Shown one piece after another: positions 7,116 through 18,600 of a stretch of DNA of 64,000 nt (positions are counted from its first letter, which is position 1; every line of letters begins with the position of its first letter). Source of the DNA: Spirosoma endophyticum. GTDB taxonomy: Bacteria > Bacteroidota > Bacteroidia > Cytophagales > Spirosomataceae. The DNA lies in contig NZ_FOLQ01000007.1 of assembly GCF_900112365.1 (NCBI RefSeq), positions 291,469 to 355,468 of the forward strand, given 5' to 3'. The notes beneath the pieces were generated by a model. It saw only the letters and a program-made list of their open reading frames with translations. It was not told where the DNA came from and did no database searches. The translations under genes were made by a program, and so were the position numbers.

Positions 7116-9517
7116 AACGTAGCTCGTATAGAAACAATCAGGTTTCGACCCGGTGCCACCAGCCCTGAGCTATAAGGCCGGTATCGTTGATCGGTCAAGT
7201 TTTCCAGCCCAGCGTTGATCGACAGGTAATTCAGGAGCTGGTATTGAGCCTTTACATTGAGGGTGTACCAACTTGGCGAATACGGCTTTCCATCAGCGTC
7301 TATAGCATACATGTAATCTTTGCCCTGTTCTTCCTGCGCTAATCCTTTGTTCGTCACACCGCCGTTATATACGCCATATAGCTCAGCCCGTAGCCGGTTC
7401 GCTGTATAACTGAGCCGGGTAATGCCAAAATAAGGAGCCGCGTGCCGGATGGGGCTGGTTGTGCCATCATCCAGTTCTTCGTCGCCTTTCTGATACGTAA
7501 ACTGCGACGCTAACCGGAAACCATTTCGCAGGTTGATTTCGAGACCGGCCTGCAACCCATACACCCTGGCTTGCGCTGCGTTCTGGATCGCCTGTACCTG
7601 ACTGAGTTCACCATTGTAGACGATGCTGTCGCGACCGTTCAGCGTAAAGTTGCGTCGTACCAGCGCATTGTCCAGCAAGGTATAATAGCCCGTTACGTCC
7701 ACTTTCACCGAATTGCCAATTGTTTTGGCGATGCCAATCTCCGCGTTATACGCATACTCGGCTTTTAGTGACGGATTGGGAATCACGACCGAACCGGGTG
7801 CCGAATCGAATACTTTGCCGATGTCATCTACGTTTGGTGAACGGAAACCTGTCGACAAATTGGCACTTAGCATCCAGGATTCCGACGGGCTATAAACGAG
7901 TCCGGCGCTACCCGTAAGCGCTCCGTTATTGAGTTTCGCCGAGGTAAATGGGAACGGATAGAATGTAGTTTCAAACTGAGAATTCAGGACAAACTGGTTA
8001 TACCGGGCACCCGCCTGAAACGTCAATTGATCACTGGCTTTCAATTGATACGTCAGATAAGCCGCGTAGGACGCCCAGTTCGATTTGGGATAACGGGGAG
8101 CGCCGGGTGTCGTAACATTGGTAACAATATCCAGATTGGTAGCGGTGGAAATAACATCGTTATAGATTGCTTCAACGCCATAAAATACGCGCTGTTTCTG
8201 GTCAACTTGCTTATTGAAATCAACGCTGGCCGAGAAGGCATTGACTTTCTCCAGCGTAGTCCGGCGCTGGGGCGTATTTAAATCGCGGTCAATCCGGCTT
8301 TCTTCAAAAAACTGATGGGCCAGCCGAATCGCCATCTGATCGTAGATACCCGCCGATTTGGTGTGCGTCATCGTTAGGTTGTTCATCATCCATTCCTGCG
8401 GCCCGTAATTCCATTCGGCACTACGGGGTAGATTACGCCGGTAACGCAGTAAACGGTCATAGCGTGCATAATCGGAGGTGTTCGAGTAATGAAACCCATA
8501 ATCAAACGTCCACTTTTCGTTTGGTTTGAAGCGTACTTTCTGAGTCAAATTGATCTGTGAATATCCACTTGGACGCTGTACCTGAGGATCGGGATTAGTA
8601 ATAACCACATCTTTCCCATCGATTCGTTCCACGTATTCCTTCCGCAGGTACTCATTCGGGCCGTTCGTGCCCATGCGCAAATCGCCAAAATTGTTGTGGG
8701 ATATACTGGTGGCGATAGCCCACTTTTGCCAGCCGACATTCACATCAACATGACCCGTAAGTTCACTATTAGCCGACGAATAACGACCCACGGCAGAACC
8801 CGATACGAACGTTTTGGCACCCGTTGCTAGTTTGGGCGTCAGCGTGTAAAAGCTCATCACACCCGCAATGGCGTCGCTCCCGTACATGACCGATCCCGGC
8901 CCAAACAGTACTTCGGTATTACTGATTGCGAACGGGTCGAGTGAGATCACGTTTTGCAGGTTACCACTCCGAAAAATAGCCGTATTCATGCGCACACCAT
9001 CGACGGTGATCAACAGCCGGTTGGTCGAAAAGCCCCGAATCATGGGACTGCCGCCCCCTTGCTGACTTTTCTGGATAAACACCTCGCCCGACATACCCAA
9101 CAAATCAGCCGCCGTTTGTGGATTCTGAAAGGCTACGTCCTTAGCTGAAATCGTAGTGATTTTAGCGGGAATATCACGTCTCGACTGATTCCATCGGTTG
9201 GCTGTTACCACCACCTGATCCAGCGAAACATAGGTTGGTTTTACGTAGATAGACCCGTTAGGTTTGGCTAACTCATCATACGTCAGGAGTTGTGTTTCGT
9301 ATCCAACTGTCCGAACCTGAATTTGGGTAGCGCCTTTAAATGCCGAAATATTTACTTTCCCATTCGCGTCCGTAACGGCTGACGCCTTGGGGTTTTCGCT
9401 CGTAAGCGTTGCCCGTTCGAGCGGTCTGTAATCCTGTTGATCTTTCACAGTTATCTCCTGAGCGTAGCTTGTGAGGCATGCGCCCAGCAAAAAGCCGAGA
9501 ATTATATGTTTTTTCAT
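7112..9517 (-). CDS. TonB-dependent receptor, haem/haemoglobin-type
   Basis: An 801-residue outer-membrane receptor. Signal peptide 1-19 (ends TSYAQ), a short carboxypeptidase-regulatory-like domain (about 20-95), then VVVTANRW, the start of the plug. Plug motifs IRGFSTNRLLITVDGVRMN and LFGPGSVMYGSDAIAGVM are typical of haemin/haemoglobin/lactoferrin-type receptors. The barrel ends in ...NLIVSIRATF, with the usual terminal Phe. The ATG is preceded by AGGAGAG. It is the last gene of a minus-strand series: the small anchored protein at 9610-10140 lies 92 nt upstream. Iron or haem transport is the best guess, but other metal chelates use the same receptor class. Confidence 0.87.
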   Translation of the reverse strand: MKKHIILGFLLGACLTSYAQEITVKDQQDYRPLERATLTSENPKASAVTDANGKVNISAFKGATQIQVRTVGYETQLLTYDELAKPNGSIYVKPTYVSLDQVVVTANRWNQSRRDIPAKITTISAKDVAFQNPQTAADLLGMSGEVFIQKSQQGGGSPMIRGFSTNRLLITVDGVRMNTAIFRSGNLQNVISLDPFAISNTEVLFGPGSVMYGSDAIAGVMSFYTLTPKLATGAKTFVSGSAVGRYSSANSELTGHVDVNVGWQKWAIATSISHNNFGDLRMGTNGPNEYLRKEYVERIDGKDVVITNPDPQVQRPSGYSQINLTQKVRFKPNEKWTFDYGFHYSNTSDYARYDRLLRYRRNLPRSAEWNYGPQEWMMNNLTMTHTKSAGIYDQMAIRLAHQFFEESRIDRDLNTPQRRTTLEKVNAFSASVDFNKQVDQKQRVFYGVEAIYNDVISTATNLDIVTNVTTPGAPRYPKSNWASYAAYLTYQLKASDQLTFQAGARYNQFVLNSQFETTFYPFPFTSAKLNNGALTGSAGLVYSPSESWMLSANLSTGFRSPNVDDIGKVFDSAPGSVVIPNPSLKAEYAYNAEIGIAKTIGNSVKVDVTGYYTLLDNALVRRNFTLNGRDSIVYNGELSQVQAIQNAAQARVYGLQAGLEINLRNGFRLASQFTYQKGDEELDDGTTSPIRHAAPYFGITRLSYTANRLRAELYGVYNGGVTNKGLAQEEQGKDYMYAIDADGKPYSPSWYTLNVKAQYQLLNYLSINAGLENLTDQRYRPYSSGLVAPGRNLIVSIRATF

Positions 9518-9609
9518 CTCTCCTGAATTAGTTTCATAACATGCAGATAAATAGAGGCTTAGCTGGCTTCATTTTCAGACGCTAGCAAGTGTAAATCCAG
9601 TACATGAAA

Positions 9610-10140
9610 CTATACTTCCGGCGGGAGAAGGGGCGGAGCCAGAGCGATACGTATTAGCGGAAGGTTGGTAAAATCGTAACGAACGTGGGCCATATACAAA
9701 CAAGCCGACCTTGCCTGCCAATGGGTGAGTTCCTGATAATAGAGCGGCTTCAAGAAAATAAACTGCTCATCCGAGCCACCTGTTTCGGCAGTGGAACCGA
9801 CCACCCACGTCATTAACTTTTCGAGTTGCCTGTTCAGGCGGGTTTCTTCTTTATCCCACAGGCATTTATACCAGATACTGTCGCCTTTTACGGTTGTTTC
9901 GATCAGGTCATACATCTGACCTTTATATTCAAATTCCCAATCGTGTTCCCAATGAAGTTGTTTTTTACTGGCTGAAACCGAAAATTTAAGCAGCACAAGT
10001 TCATTGGTATCGATGCCCTTGCTAAGCTGCTCGGTAACCTCCTCTTTGACCTCTTTTTTTTGGGCTTGCAGAATCGTGTACGTTCCCCAGAAAGGAACGC
10101 CCAGCGAAAATAACAGCAGTATGATAATCAGGATTTTCAA
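9610..10140 (-). CDS. Small membrane-anchored protein upstream of a TonB receptor
   Basis: A 176-residue protein with one hydrophobic N-terminal segment (residues 3-20), a charged Lys/Glu stretch, and a soluble C-terminal part that should face the periplasm. Its core, WEFEYKGQMYDLIE, followed by GDSIWYKCLWDKEET, matches EFEWMGQMVDVL and SDTLYVYGFRDDAET in the protein at 29903-30454, so the two are paralogs. Both lie on the same strand as a TonB receptor gene and 92 nt upstream of it. His-Trp-Glu-His before the core could bind metal, but the paralog lacks it. A role in regulating or assisting the receptor is inference from position only. No known domain recognised. Confidence 0.7.
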   Translation of the reverse strand: MKILIIILLLFSLGVPFWGTYTILQAQKKEVKEEVTEQLSKGIDTNELVLLKFSVSASKKQLHWEHDWEFEYKGQMYDLIETTVKGDSIWYKCLWDKEETRLNRQLEKLMTWVVGSTAETGGSDEQFIFLKPLYYQELTHWQARSACLYMAHVRYDFTNLPLIRIALAPPLLPPEV

Positions 10141-10200
10141 TCCGTATGATTGAGTTGATAAGGGAGGGTTGTGGATATTGGTTATCCAAATTGCCCATTA

Positions 10201-10233
10201 GCTCGGTATAACCCCACCGGGGTTATACCGAGC
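10201..10233 (-). terminator. Perfect 15-bp hairpin after susD
   Basis: Arms 10201-10215 and 10219-10233 pair without mismatch around ACC, 45 nt beyond the stop of the SusD gene and 60 nt before the next gene. There is no T run on the minus strand. It may end or process the susCD transcript, or be a dispersed palindrome. Confidence 0.5.
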
Positions 10234-10277
10234 CGAAAGCCATCCACTACGTTCAATAAATAGTTTAAACCAGCAGG

Positions 10278-11678
10278 CTATTTGTAACCGTCGTTCTGAA
10301 CCAGTTTCTTGTTCGAGTCGATGTCGGCCAGGGGAATTGGAAAGATTTGCCGACCAACATTGCTCAACGTAACAGGTGGCCCGTTTTTCCGGCTTACCTG
10401 CACCAGTTTCGTCAATGCCTGGTTCGTACGAACGAGGTCAAAAAAGCGGTGACCTTCAAACGCCAGTTCCAGTTTACGTTCCTGCCAGATGGCTTCCAGG
10501 GTTGGCTGGACGCCCGTAACCGTCAGACTTTCAACACCGGCCCGGTTTCTGATTTTATTCAGATCGGCCAGCGCGCCCGGTAAATCGCCCGATTGCGCCC
10601 GCGCTTCGGCCCGGTTCAGATAAATTTCCGCAATCCGAATGATGTGGGCGTTGTCGATATTGCCCGCCTTTTGATACTTAGTTGAATAATAGACGTTTAC
10701 GGTATTATCTCGGGCCACCATTTTTCCCCGAACGTCCTTTGGGTTGGCGATCAACTCCTGGTAAAAACTTTCGTGGATGGCAATGTCACCCCGACCGCCC
10801 AGACTCGATGGGAAATACCAGTTACGCATACCACTCTGGTCGGTACTGCCAAAGTTTAGTTCAAAGATAGATTCTGCGGTGAACTTCCCTGAGAAGATAC
10901 TTTCGTAGGATGTTTGCAGTACGTATTTCGGGTCGGCAATCACTTCATTTGCGTATTGCAAAACCTTGGCAGGTTGCTTAAGGTACAGATAAAGCCGTGA
11001 GAGCAGGGCTTTGGCCGTGCCTTTAACCGCCTGTGCCCGTGTGGTGATATCCGACGCATAGGCCTCCGGCAGCAATTCAAGCGATTTTATAAGATCGCTT
11101 TCCACCTGATCGTAGGAGGCTTTCAAGGTAGGCCGACTTGGATACAACGTTTCATCGACCGTTTTGGAGGGCGTCAGAACAATGGGAATTCCCAACGTAC
11201 CTACGACGTCGGGCACGCCCGCATACACCCGGGTCAGGTCGAAATAAACCAGTCCTCTCAGGAAATATGCCTGGCCCAGTAACGCATTTTTTTCGGCAGT
11301 GGTCAGGTCTGCCAGGTTGGGCACATTGGCGATCAGTGTATTGGCAATGTTGATGGCCCGATAGCCGCGTGTCCAGAGCGCTGCGTTTTCCCGATTGGCG
11401 GGTGCCGTTACGTAGGTATCCATTTCCCGGTAAAAATCCCAGGTGCCCACACTCTGCGAAATGTCGGACGCTACGTCGCTGATCAGCTGAAAGTTACGGC
11501 CGTAGTAATTGCCGTCCTGAAGCTGGTTATACAAGCCCGCCAGAGCTGCATTGGCTCCCTTTTTGTTCGTTACGGCAATCGATTCGGCGACTTCGGCCTG
11601 TGGCAACTGATCGAGTACGTTGCAGGCAGAAAATACGCTGACCAGCCCTGCCAGTAAAAGTGTATTAATAGGTTTCAT
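10278..11678 (-). CDS. SusD/RagB-family nutrient-binding lipoprotein
   Basis: A 466-residue lipoprotein started at ATG 11678 (MKPINTLLLAG); a further upstream in-frame ATG would put 20 extra residues ahead of the signal. The lipobox is VFSAC with Cys at about 19. The sequence has the SusD TPR-like helical layout: IANTLIANVPNL near the N-terminal third, IAEIYLNRAEARAQSGD, and the C-terminal IWQERKLELAFEGHRFFDLVR typical of the family. The usual role is to capture a ligand at the cell surface and hand it to the SusC barrel encoded 66 nt upstream. Length is at the short end of the family. No glycoside hydrolase is adjacent, so the ligand, glycan or not, cannot be named. Confidence 0.93.
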   Translation of the reverse strand: MKPINTLLLAGLVSVFSACNVLDQLPQAEVAESIAVTNKKGANAALAGLYNQLQDGNYYGRNFQLISDVASDISQSVGTWDFYREMDTYVTAPANRENAALWTRGYRAINIANTLIANVPNLADLTTAEKNALLGQAYFLRGLVYFDLTRVYAGVPDVVGTLGIPIVLTPSKTVDETLYPSRPTLKASYDQVESDLIKSLELLPEAYASDITTRAQAVKGTAKALLSRLYLYLKQPAKVLQYANEVIADPKYVLQTSYESIFSGKFTAESIFELNFGSTDQSGMRNWYFPSSLGGRGDIAIHESFYQELIANPKDVRGKMVARDNTVNVYYSTKYQKAGNIDNAHIIRIAEIYLNRAEARAQSGDLPGALADLNKIRNRAGVESLTVTGVQPTLEAIWQERKLELAFEGHRFFDLVRTNQALTKLVQVSRKNGPPVTLSNVGRQIFPIPLADIDSNKKLVQNDGYK

Positions 11679-11744
11679 GATACAAAGTCGGTTAGTGAAT
11701 GGCCTGATAAAGAAGCCATTCATAAAAAATAGCGTCAATTGGAG

Positions 11745-14738
11745 TTAGAAACTAACATTGAGTCCAGCCATGTATACCTTCGGTTGTGGCATCGTAAAGA
11801 ACTCGATTCCCTGAGTCAGATTGGTCGATGCGGTACCGGTCATTTCGGGGTCCAGGCCGGTGTATTTCGTAAACGTGAGTACGTTCTGCCCCGACACGTA
11901 GATCCGCAAATTCGACAGGTGGATTTTATCCAGCAGCGGTTTCGGCAGTGTATACCCCAGCGAAATATTCTTCAACCGCATATACGACCCATCTTCCAGA
12001 AACCGCGATGGACGAAGGTTGCCCGCGTAGTTTTCGGCACTCATTTTAGGGATCATTGTCTGATCGCCCGACTTCTGCCAACGGTCGAGCTGGCTGGTCA
12101 TGAAGTTCGTGTTTCGTGTTCCGCCGTGCTCGCCAAAGAATCGGTTCCAGTGCAGTTGTTTATTGCCCGACGAATACTGGAAGAAGAACATCAGGTCAAA
12201 ACCCTTGAAGTTCAGCGTATTTGTGATGCCCCCGAAGAATTTAGGATTGGCATTGCCCACAATTTTTCGGTCAACGTTCGCGTCAAACTTGCCATCGCCG
12301 TTTACATCGGTCCAAATGGGTGCGCCTGTTTCCGGATTTACGCCCGTTTGCTCGTGCAGGTAAAACGAGTACATCGAATAGCCTTCCTCGTAGCGGTAGA
12401 TGTCCCGGTTATAGACCGTAAACGGGGCCGCCAGTTTGGTTAGTTTGTTCGTGTTGGTGGCAATGTTGAAGTTCACATTCCAGCCGATTTTTCGGTCATC
12501 GCCTTTTAAAATGTCAGCGTTGATACCCAGTTCAAACCCTTTATTTTGAACGGCACCGTAGTTCTGCACCAACGTGTTGAACCCTGATGTGCGCGGCACC
12601 GGAACGGCCAGCAACAGATCGGTCGTGTTTTTAACGTAGTAGTCGGCGGTAATTTTCACCCGATTCTTGATGATACCCAAGTCTAAACCAACGTTGGTTT
12701 GGGTCGTTGTTTCCCATTTCAGATCCTGGTTGGCCAACTGGATAGGCGCCGTGCCCGGCAGATCAACGTAAGCTGATGAACCAGACGGCGCACCCAGATC
12801 GTCCAGATTGCCCCCCCATAAGCCAATCGACTGGAAGTTGGTGATACCGCTCTGGTTACCGGTAAGCCCATAACTCCCCCGAATTTTAAGCACGTTCAGG
12901 AACGACATATCCTTCATAAATGACTCTTCGGAGAGTAACCAACCTACAGCCACCGATGGGAACGTACCCCAGCGATTGTCGCGGCCAAAGCGGGAGGAGC
13001 CATCACGCCGGACATTGACCGTTGCCAGGTACCGGCTTTTGTAATCGTAAACGATACGTCCAAACAGCGAAGAAATGCCCCAACTGGTGCCCTCAGATGT
13101 ACCCCGTTGCACAGCCGCCGAAATAATGCGGGTGAAGTCATTGCTGGGAAACTGCTCGCCAGTGGCCGTAGTACGCTCAAAGGTTGATTCCTGCATAGAC
13201 GTACCAACCAGCGCATTGATGGAATGATCGCCAAACGAACGCTGGTACGTCAATACGTTCTCCTGAATCCAGTTGTTATCCCGCGAGTTAAGCGATTGGC
13301 CAAACCCGTTACGGGAAGCGCCGTTATTCAGAAACGTGTTGTCGTATAGGTCTTCCTGAATGTTCGAATAATCAAGGCTAAAGGTACTGCGTAGATTCAG
13401 GCCGGGTAGAATATCATATTGGGCATATACGTTGGCCAGAAACCGATTCGTATTCATCTTGATATTGTTGTTCTCAACGGCGGCAATGGGGTTCTCGAAC
13501 GTACCGAATTTAGTGTAGGAGCCGTCGGCCTGATAAAAGGGCAGATTCGGTGGCAGGAAGAATGCACCCGACAAGGCACCGGATATATTATCGTCGCTTC
13601 GGATGAGATTGCGCGTGCTTCGGGCGAACAGGACGCTCGTTCCTACCTTGACCTTGTCAATCGGTGTAAAATCAAGATTGACACGTCCACTGGTTCGTTT
13701 GAAGTCTGATCCCTTTACGACCGCTTCCTGAAAGAAATTATTGGCCGAAACCAGGTATTGCACTTTCTCGCTGCCCCCGGCAATTGACAAATCATAGTTA
13801 CGAAGTGCGCCATCCTGAAAAATGCGTTCGCTCCAGTTGCTGTTTGTCGTACCAGCCGGATTCGCATACGTGGGCCGTTGCCCGTTGTTTACGTTCGCTT
13901 CGTTAATGAGTGTTTCAAACGTAGGACCGTCAACAACAGCGGGTCTGCGCCACAATTGTTGCGTACCCTGATACGTACCGAAACTGATCTTTGCTTTTTT
14001 GTTGGCACCGCGCTTGGTGGTAATCAGCACGACCCCGTTGGCTGCCCGGGCGCCATAAATAGCGGTTGCCGAGGCATCCTTGAGGATTTCCATCGAGGCA
14101 ATATCGGCCGGGTTGATATCCGCGATCGGATTCGTGGTACTACCGCCCAGCCCAATACCAGACAGGTTATTAGACTGTATAGGAATACCATCTACTACGT
14201 ATAAAGGGTCGCTGGAGCCATTGATGGAGGTAGTCCCCCGTACGCGTACCTGCATCCCGCCACCGGGCGTACCGGAATTGGCGCTTACCTGAACACCGGC
14301 CGCGCGCCCTTGCAGAAGTTGATCGCTGCTGGGTGCCGGGATGTTTTCGATGGATTTACCACTCACCGACGCGATGGAGCCCGTTAACGTTTTCTGCGCT
14401 TGAGTGCCGTAGCCCGTGATGATCACTTCCGACAGTTGCTTGGTGTCGGGCAACAGTTTGATCGTCACTTTACTGAGGTTGCCAATAACTACTTCCTGCG
14501 CCTGAAATCCGATCGATGAGAAGAGTAGCGTTCCCCCCTGATTTGGAACGGCCAGCTTGAACGCCCCACTGGCATCGGTGGTTACCCCCGTACTTGTCCC
14601 TTTCAAAACCACGTTTACGCCTGGCAAGTCGGTGCCGTCTTCGCTGTTGGTTACGTTGCCAGTAAGCGTACGCGTCTGACCAAACAGGGACATGGTTGAC
14701 AGGCACAATAGGAAAATGAGTAGAGATGTTTGTCTCAT
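11745..14738 (-). CDS. SusC/RagA-family TonB-linked outer-membrane protein
   Basis: A 997-residue SusC-type receptor. ATG 14738 is chosen because the signal peptide MRQTSLLIFLLCLS begins there; an in-frame ATG 18 nt upstream adds six poor residues. Domains: signal to about 20, carboxypeptidase-regulatory-like domain 22-100, plug with QLLQGRAAGVQV and IRGTTSINGSSDPLYVVDGI-type signatures (about 115-235), then a beta barrel to the C-terminus ending GLNVSF. It works with the SusD lipoprotein 66 nt downstream to take up a ligand too large for porins. Upstream, the 14769-14791 direct repeat may be a control site. No dedicated sigma/anti-sigma pair is beside it. Confidence 0.95.
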   Translation of the reverse strand: MRQTSLLIFLLCLSTMSLFGQTRTLTGNVTNSEDGTDLPGVNVVLKGTSTGVTTDASGAFKLAVPNQGGTLLFSSIGFQAQEVVIGNLSKVTIKLLPDTKQLSEVIITGYGTQAQKTLTGSIASVSGKSIENIPAPSSDQLLQGRAAGVQVSANSGTPGGGMQVRVRGTTSINGSSDPLYVVDGIPIQSNNLSGIGLGGSTTNPIADINPADIASMEILKDASATAIYGARAANGVVLITTKRGANKKAKISFGTYQGTQQLWRRPAVVDGPTFETLINEANVNNGQRPTYANPAGTTNSNWSERIFQDGALRNYDLSIAGGSEKVQYLVSANNFFQEAVVKGSDFKRTSGRVNLDFTPIDKVKVGTSVLFARSTRNLIRSDDNISGALSGAFFLPPNLPFYQADGSYTKFGTFENPIAAVENNNIKMNTNRFLANVYAQYDILPGLNLRSTFSLDYSNIQEDLYDNTFLNNGASRNGFGQSLNSRDNNWIQENVLTYQRSFGDHSINALVGTSMQESTFERTTATGEQFPSNDFTRIISAAVQRGTSEGTSWGISSLFGRIVYDYKSRYLATVNVRRDGSSRFGRDNRWGTFPSVAVGWLLSEESFMKDMSFLNVLKIRGSYGLTGNQSGITNFQSIGLWGGNLDDLGAPSGSSAYVDLPGTAPIQLANQDLKWETTTQTNVGLDLGIIKNRVKITADYYVKNTTDLLLAVPVPRTSGFNTLVQNYGAVQNKGFELGINADILKGDDRKIGWNVNFNIATNTNKLTKLAAPFTVYNRDIYRYEEGYSMYSFYLHEQTGVNPETGAPIWTDVNGDGKFDANVDRKIVGNANPKFFGGITNTLNFKGFDLMFFFQYSSGNKQLHWNRFFGEHGGTRNTNFMTSQLDRWQKSGDQTMIPKMSAENYAGNLRPSRFLEDGSYMRLKNISLGYTLPKPLLDKIHLSNLRIYVSGQNVLTFTKYTGLDPEMTGTASTNLTQGIEFFTMPQPKVYMAGLNVSF

Positions 14739-15667
14739 AATGTAGACTGCTGCCATAAGGCGATTTTTAGATTAAAACTAGATTAAAAAAGGGTGATATA
14801 AGCCGACGATTTTTAGTCCACACTAGTTACAGTTTGGAATTTGTCTAAAAAAGAATAAGCGCACTATTAACACGTAGTATCGAGGGTAGTGCAAAACCGT
14901 ATTGCCCTATTCTTATCCAAGAATAGACATAAAACAAGAAAATACTATTTTATGCGTAGGCAAAATAGTATTTTGCTAAATGCGGAATGGCAAAGGATTT
15001 TCGCTTGCTAATGTAGGGACTCGCCGTAGGTAACGCAAATTTTATCCCACAAAATCACTTAGCCTTCTTCAGAAATGCTGGTCGTATTTATCGTCGATTA
15101 TACTGTTAAAAGCAGTTGTAATTAATGCTAGAGTAATTTCTAGTTGTGGTTGTTTTAGAACTATTTTATTTATTTATATAATTTTTACTGTCGATTGGTT
15201 TTAATATTAGATTAAATAATTATTAAAATTGGGTTTACTGAAAATAGTAATGAATATTTGAATCGGGTTTGCGGAAGGTGTAGATTGACGTATTGGTATA
15301 AGTAGATTTTTTGGACCCATTTCCCAAAAAAGGATCACAATGACCGTTTCCAGTCAAGCGGAGTCAGGCATGGCGTTTCGCCTACCCAAACCTGGCTTGT
15401 GTGCCCTATGCACAAGTAGTTAACGTACAGCTATACCCAGCGACGATAGTAATTCTGTAACTCTGGAGGTACTGCTGAGCCTGGTATGCTTGCCAATAGG
15501 AATACACTTTTTTTTCTTGTACCATAAGCCAAACTACGCAGCCCTGTACATGAACTCTCCCTAACAATTCCTCAACAGGAAGTTCTCAACCACTCCAGGT
15601 ATCCGAGAATTTAATTGCTGATCAAGCCCCTCGCCCTGCCGCGGGGAAATTACTTAACCCAATCTCT
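14739..15667. other. Divergent intergenic region, 0.93 kb
   Basis: AT-rich, especially 14860-15300, and presumably holding the promoters of susC (minus) and the first propeller gene (plus). Besides the 14769-14791 direct repeat I see no gene, tRNA or convincing hairpin. No SD-like sequence precedes the ATG at 15668. Confidence 0.6.
14769..14791. repeat. Direct-repeat element upstream of susC
   Basis: Matches the element at 2058-2082 in 21 of 22 positions (AGATTAAAAC, one change, AGATTAAAAAA). It lies 31 nt before the susC ATG, in the opposite orientation relative to the gene from the first copy. Confidence 0.4.
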
Positions 15668-18600
15668 ATGTCTCATTACTTTACTTCCTTTGCCGGAGCT
15701 GTGGTAGCGGCCCTACTGCTTACCGACCCTGCACTGGCTCAACGAAAACCTAAACCGACGGCTGCGTCTGTTCAGCCATCCTCCGACAGTCTCTTTAATG
15801 GCTTGAAATGGCGGAACATTGGTCCGTTTCGGGGTGGGCGCTCGCTGGCAGCAGCGGGTCATTCCGACCAGCCACTTACCTACTACTTTGGCGCTACGGG
15901 CGGTGGCGTCTGGAAAACGACCGATGGCGGTGCCAACTGGAACAGTATTTCAGATAGTACGTTTAAATCCAGTTCGGTAGGCGCTATTGCCGTTGCCCAG
16001 TCTGACCCAAACATCATTTATGTAGGTATGGGTGAACCGGATATCCGTAGCAACATCGCCAACGGTGACGGTATCTACAAGTCAACAGATGCCGGAAAAA
16101 CCTGGAAACACGTGGGGCTGAAGCTGGCCGATGCCGTGAGTAACATCGAAATACATCCTAAAAATCCTGATATCGCCTATGTCGGTGCGCTGGGAAACCC
16201 ATTTGTGCCAAACAAGGAACGGGGCGTTTTTCGGACCATCGACGGGGGTAAAACCTGGAAACATATTCTGGCTAAAGGCGACAGTATAGGTGCGGCCTGC
16301 ATTGAACTTGATCCCAATAATCCGTCGATTCTGTACGCGTCCATGTGGAAGGCGTACCGGAACAGCTACATGATGAGTAGCGGTGGAACGGGCGGTGGCT
16401 TGTATAAATCAACCGATGGGGGCGATACGTGGACCAGCCTGCATGATAAGCCAGGTATGCCGAAAGGCTTGCTGGGTAAGATTGGTATCACGGTTTCGCC
16501 GGTTAACTCCAATCGCCTGTATGCCATGGTTGAAAATGCGAAAGGTGGTTTGTATCGCTCCGATGACGCGGGCGAGAACTGGCAGTTGATCAACGAAGAC
16601 AAAAACCTGTGGCAGCGCCCCTGGTACTACATGATGCTGGCCGCCGATCCGCAGAATGAGAATGGCCTCATTATTCTGAACGTGAATGCGCTGAAGTCGT
16701 ATGATGGTGGGAAGACATTTAAGACTATAGAGGTTCACCACGGTGATACGCACGATATCTGGTGGAATCCAAAAAATGCCCAGAACTTCATTATCGCCGA
16801 TGACGGTGGTGCCGAAGTGACTTACAATGGCGGTGCTACGTTCTCGGACATCGACATTCCGACGTCGCAGTTTTACCACGTTTCGCTGGATAATGATTTC
16901 CCGTATAATTTGTATGGCGCTCAGCAGGATAACTCGGCCATTCGCATTGCCAGCCGGACAACGGAATTCTCCATTGGGCCAAGTGCCTGGTATACAGTGG
17001 CGGGTGGTGAGTCGGGTTACATTACACCGGACCCCAACAACTCACAAATTACATTTGGTGGTAGCTACGACGGATTGATTACTCGATACGACAAGGATAC
17101 GGACCAGAACCAGCGGATTAACGTGTACCCTGATTACAGCATGGGGGCGCCTTCATCCGATCGGAAGTATCGCTTTCAATGGACGTTCCCCATTGTGTTC
17201 TCTCCGCACGACAGTAAAGCGCTCTACGTTACGTCGCAGTACGTACACCGGAGTATGGATTATGGGCATTCGTGGGAGGACCTCAGCCCCGACTTAACCC
17301 GCAACGACCCCAAAACGCAGGGTGATACGGGTGGCCCAATCACGAAAGACAATACGGGTGCCGAGACGTTTCCAACGATATTTACCTTCGCCGAATCACC
17401 GGTGGAGAAAGACATATTCTGGGCGGGTTCTGACGACGGCTTGATGCACATCAGCCGCGACGGGGCCAAAAGCTGGCAGAAAATCACGCCCCCAACGTCC
17501 ATGCTGCCGGAGTGGGCCATCATGAGCATGGTACACCCGTCCGATCATGTGAAAGGCAAGGCGTATCTGGCCGCTAAACGCTATATGTCGGGTGATCGCA
17601 AACCGTATATGTTCAAGACTACGGATTATGGTAAAACCTGGACGTCGATCTCGGCGGGTATACCTGCTGATGACTATTGCCACGTTGTGCGCGAAGACCC
17701 GAACAAAGCTGGCTTGTTATATGCCGGTACCGAACGCGGTATTTACGTTTCCTTCAACGATGGAGCGTCCTGGCAAAAGCTGAGTTTGAATTTACCGGTT
17801 ACGCCGGTCCGCGACTTGCAGGTTCACAAACGCGATAAGGATTTGGTCATTGCTACGCACGGACGTTCGTTCTGGGTTATGGATGACGTAACGCCGTTGC
17901 ACGAAATCGCTGATCAGCAGCCCGCGCTAATCAAAAAAACGGCCCATTTATACAAACCCCGCCCGGCTTATCGCATGGAAGGTGGTGCGGGCGGTGGCCG
18001 GGGTGGCCCGATTCTGGACGAAGGTGAAAATGCGCCGAATGGAGTCATTGTTCGGTATTACCTGAAAAAGGCACCGACAAAAGAATTGAAGTTGCTGTTT
18101 ATGACCAGCACGAACGATACAATCATTACGTATTCGAGCACGAAAGACAAAAAAGGACAGCCGCTGAAAATTGCGAAAGAGTTTTACAACGATCCAGCCA
18201 TGATGCGCCCCGGAACGGCTCCGGCGGTGGCAGGTATGAATGCCTTTGTGTGGGACATGCGCTACCCGGACGTAACGGCCGTCGATGGCATCAACGTCAT
18301 GTGGACGGGTCGGGGCATTGGCGCGAAGGCCGTGCCCGGAAAATACAAAGTTCGGCTGTTGCTGGGCGACTCGCTGGTGGCTGAACAACCAGTTGAAATC
18401 TTGAAAGATCCACGTCTTAAACTGACCGACGCTGATTATAAGGAACAGTTCGATCTGTTGATGAAGATCAACAATAAGTTGTCGGAGACGCACAAGTCGA
18501 TCAACAAACTACGCCAGATTCGGAACCAGATCAGCAGCTACATGAAAGAGGTTAAAGACACCGTAACGATCGCTAAGTTCAAGAAAGTGACGCAACCTAT

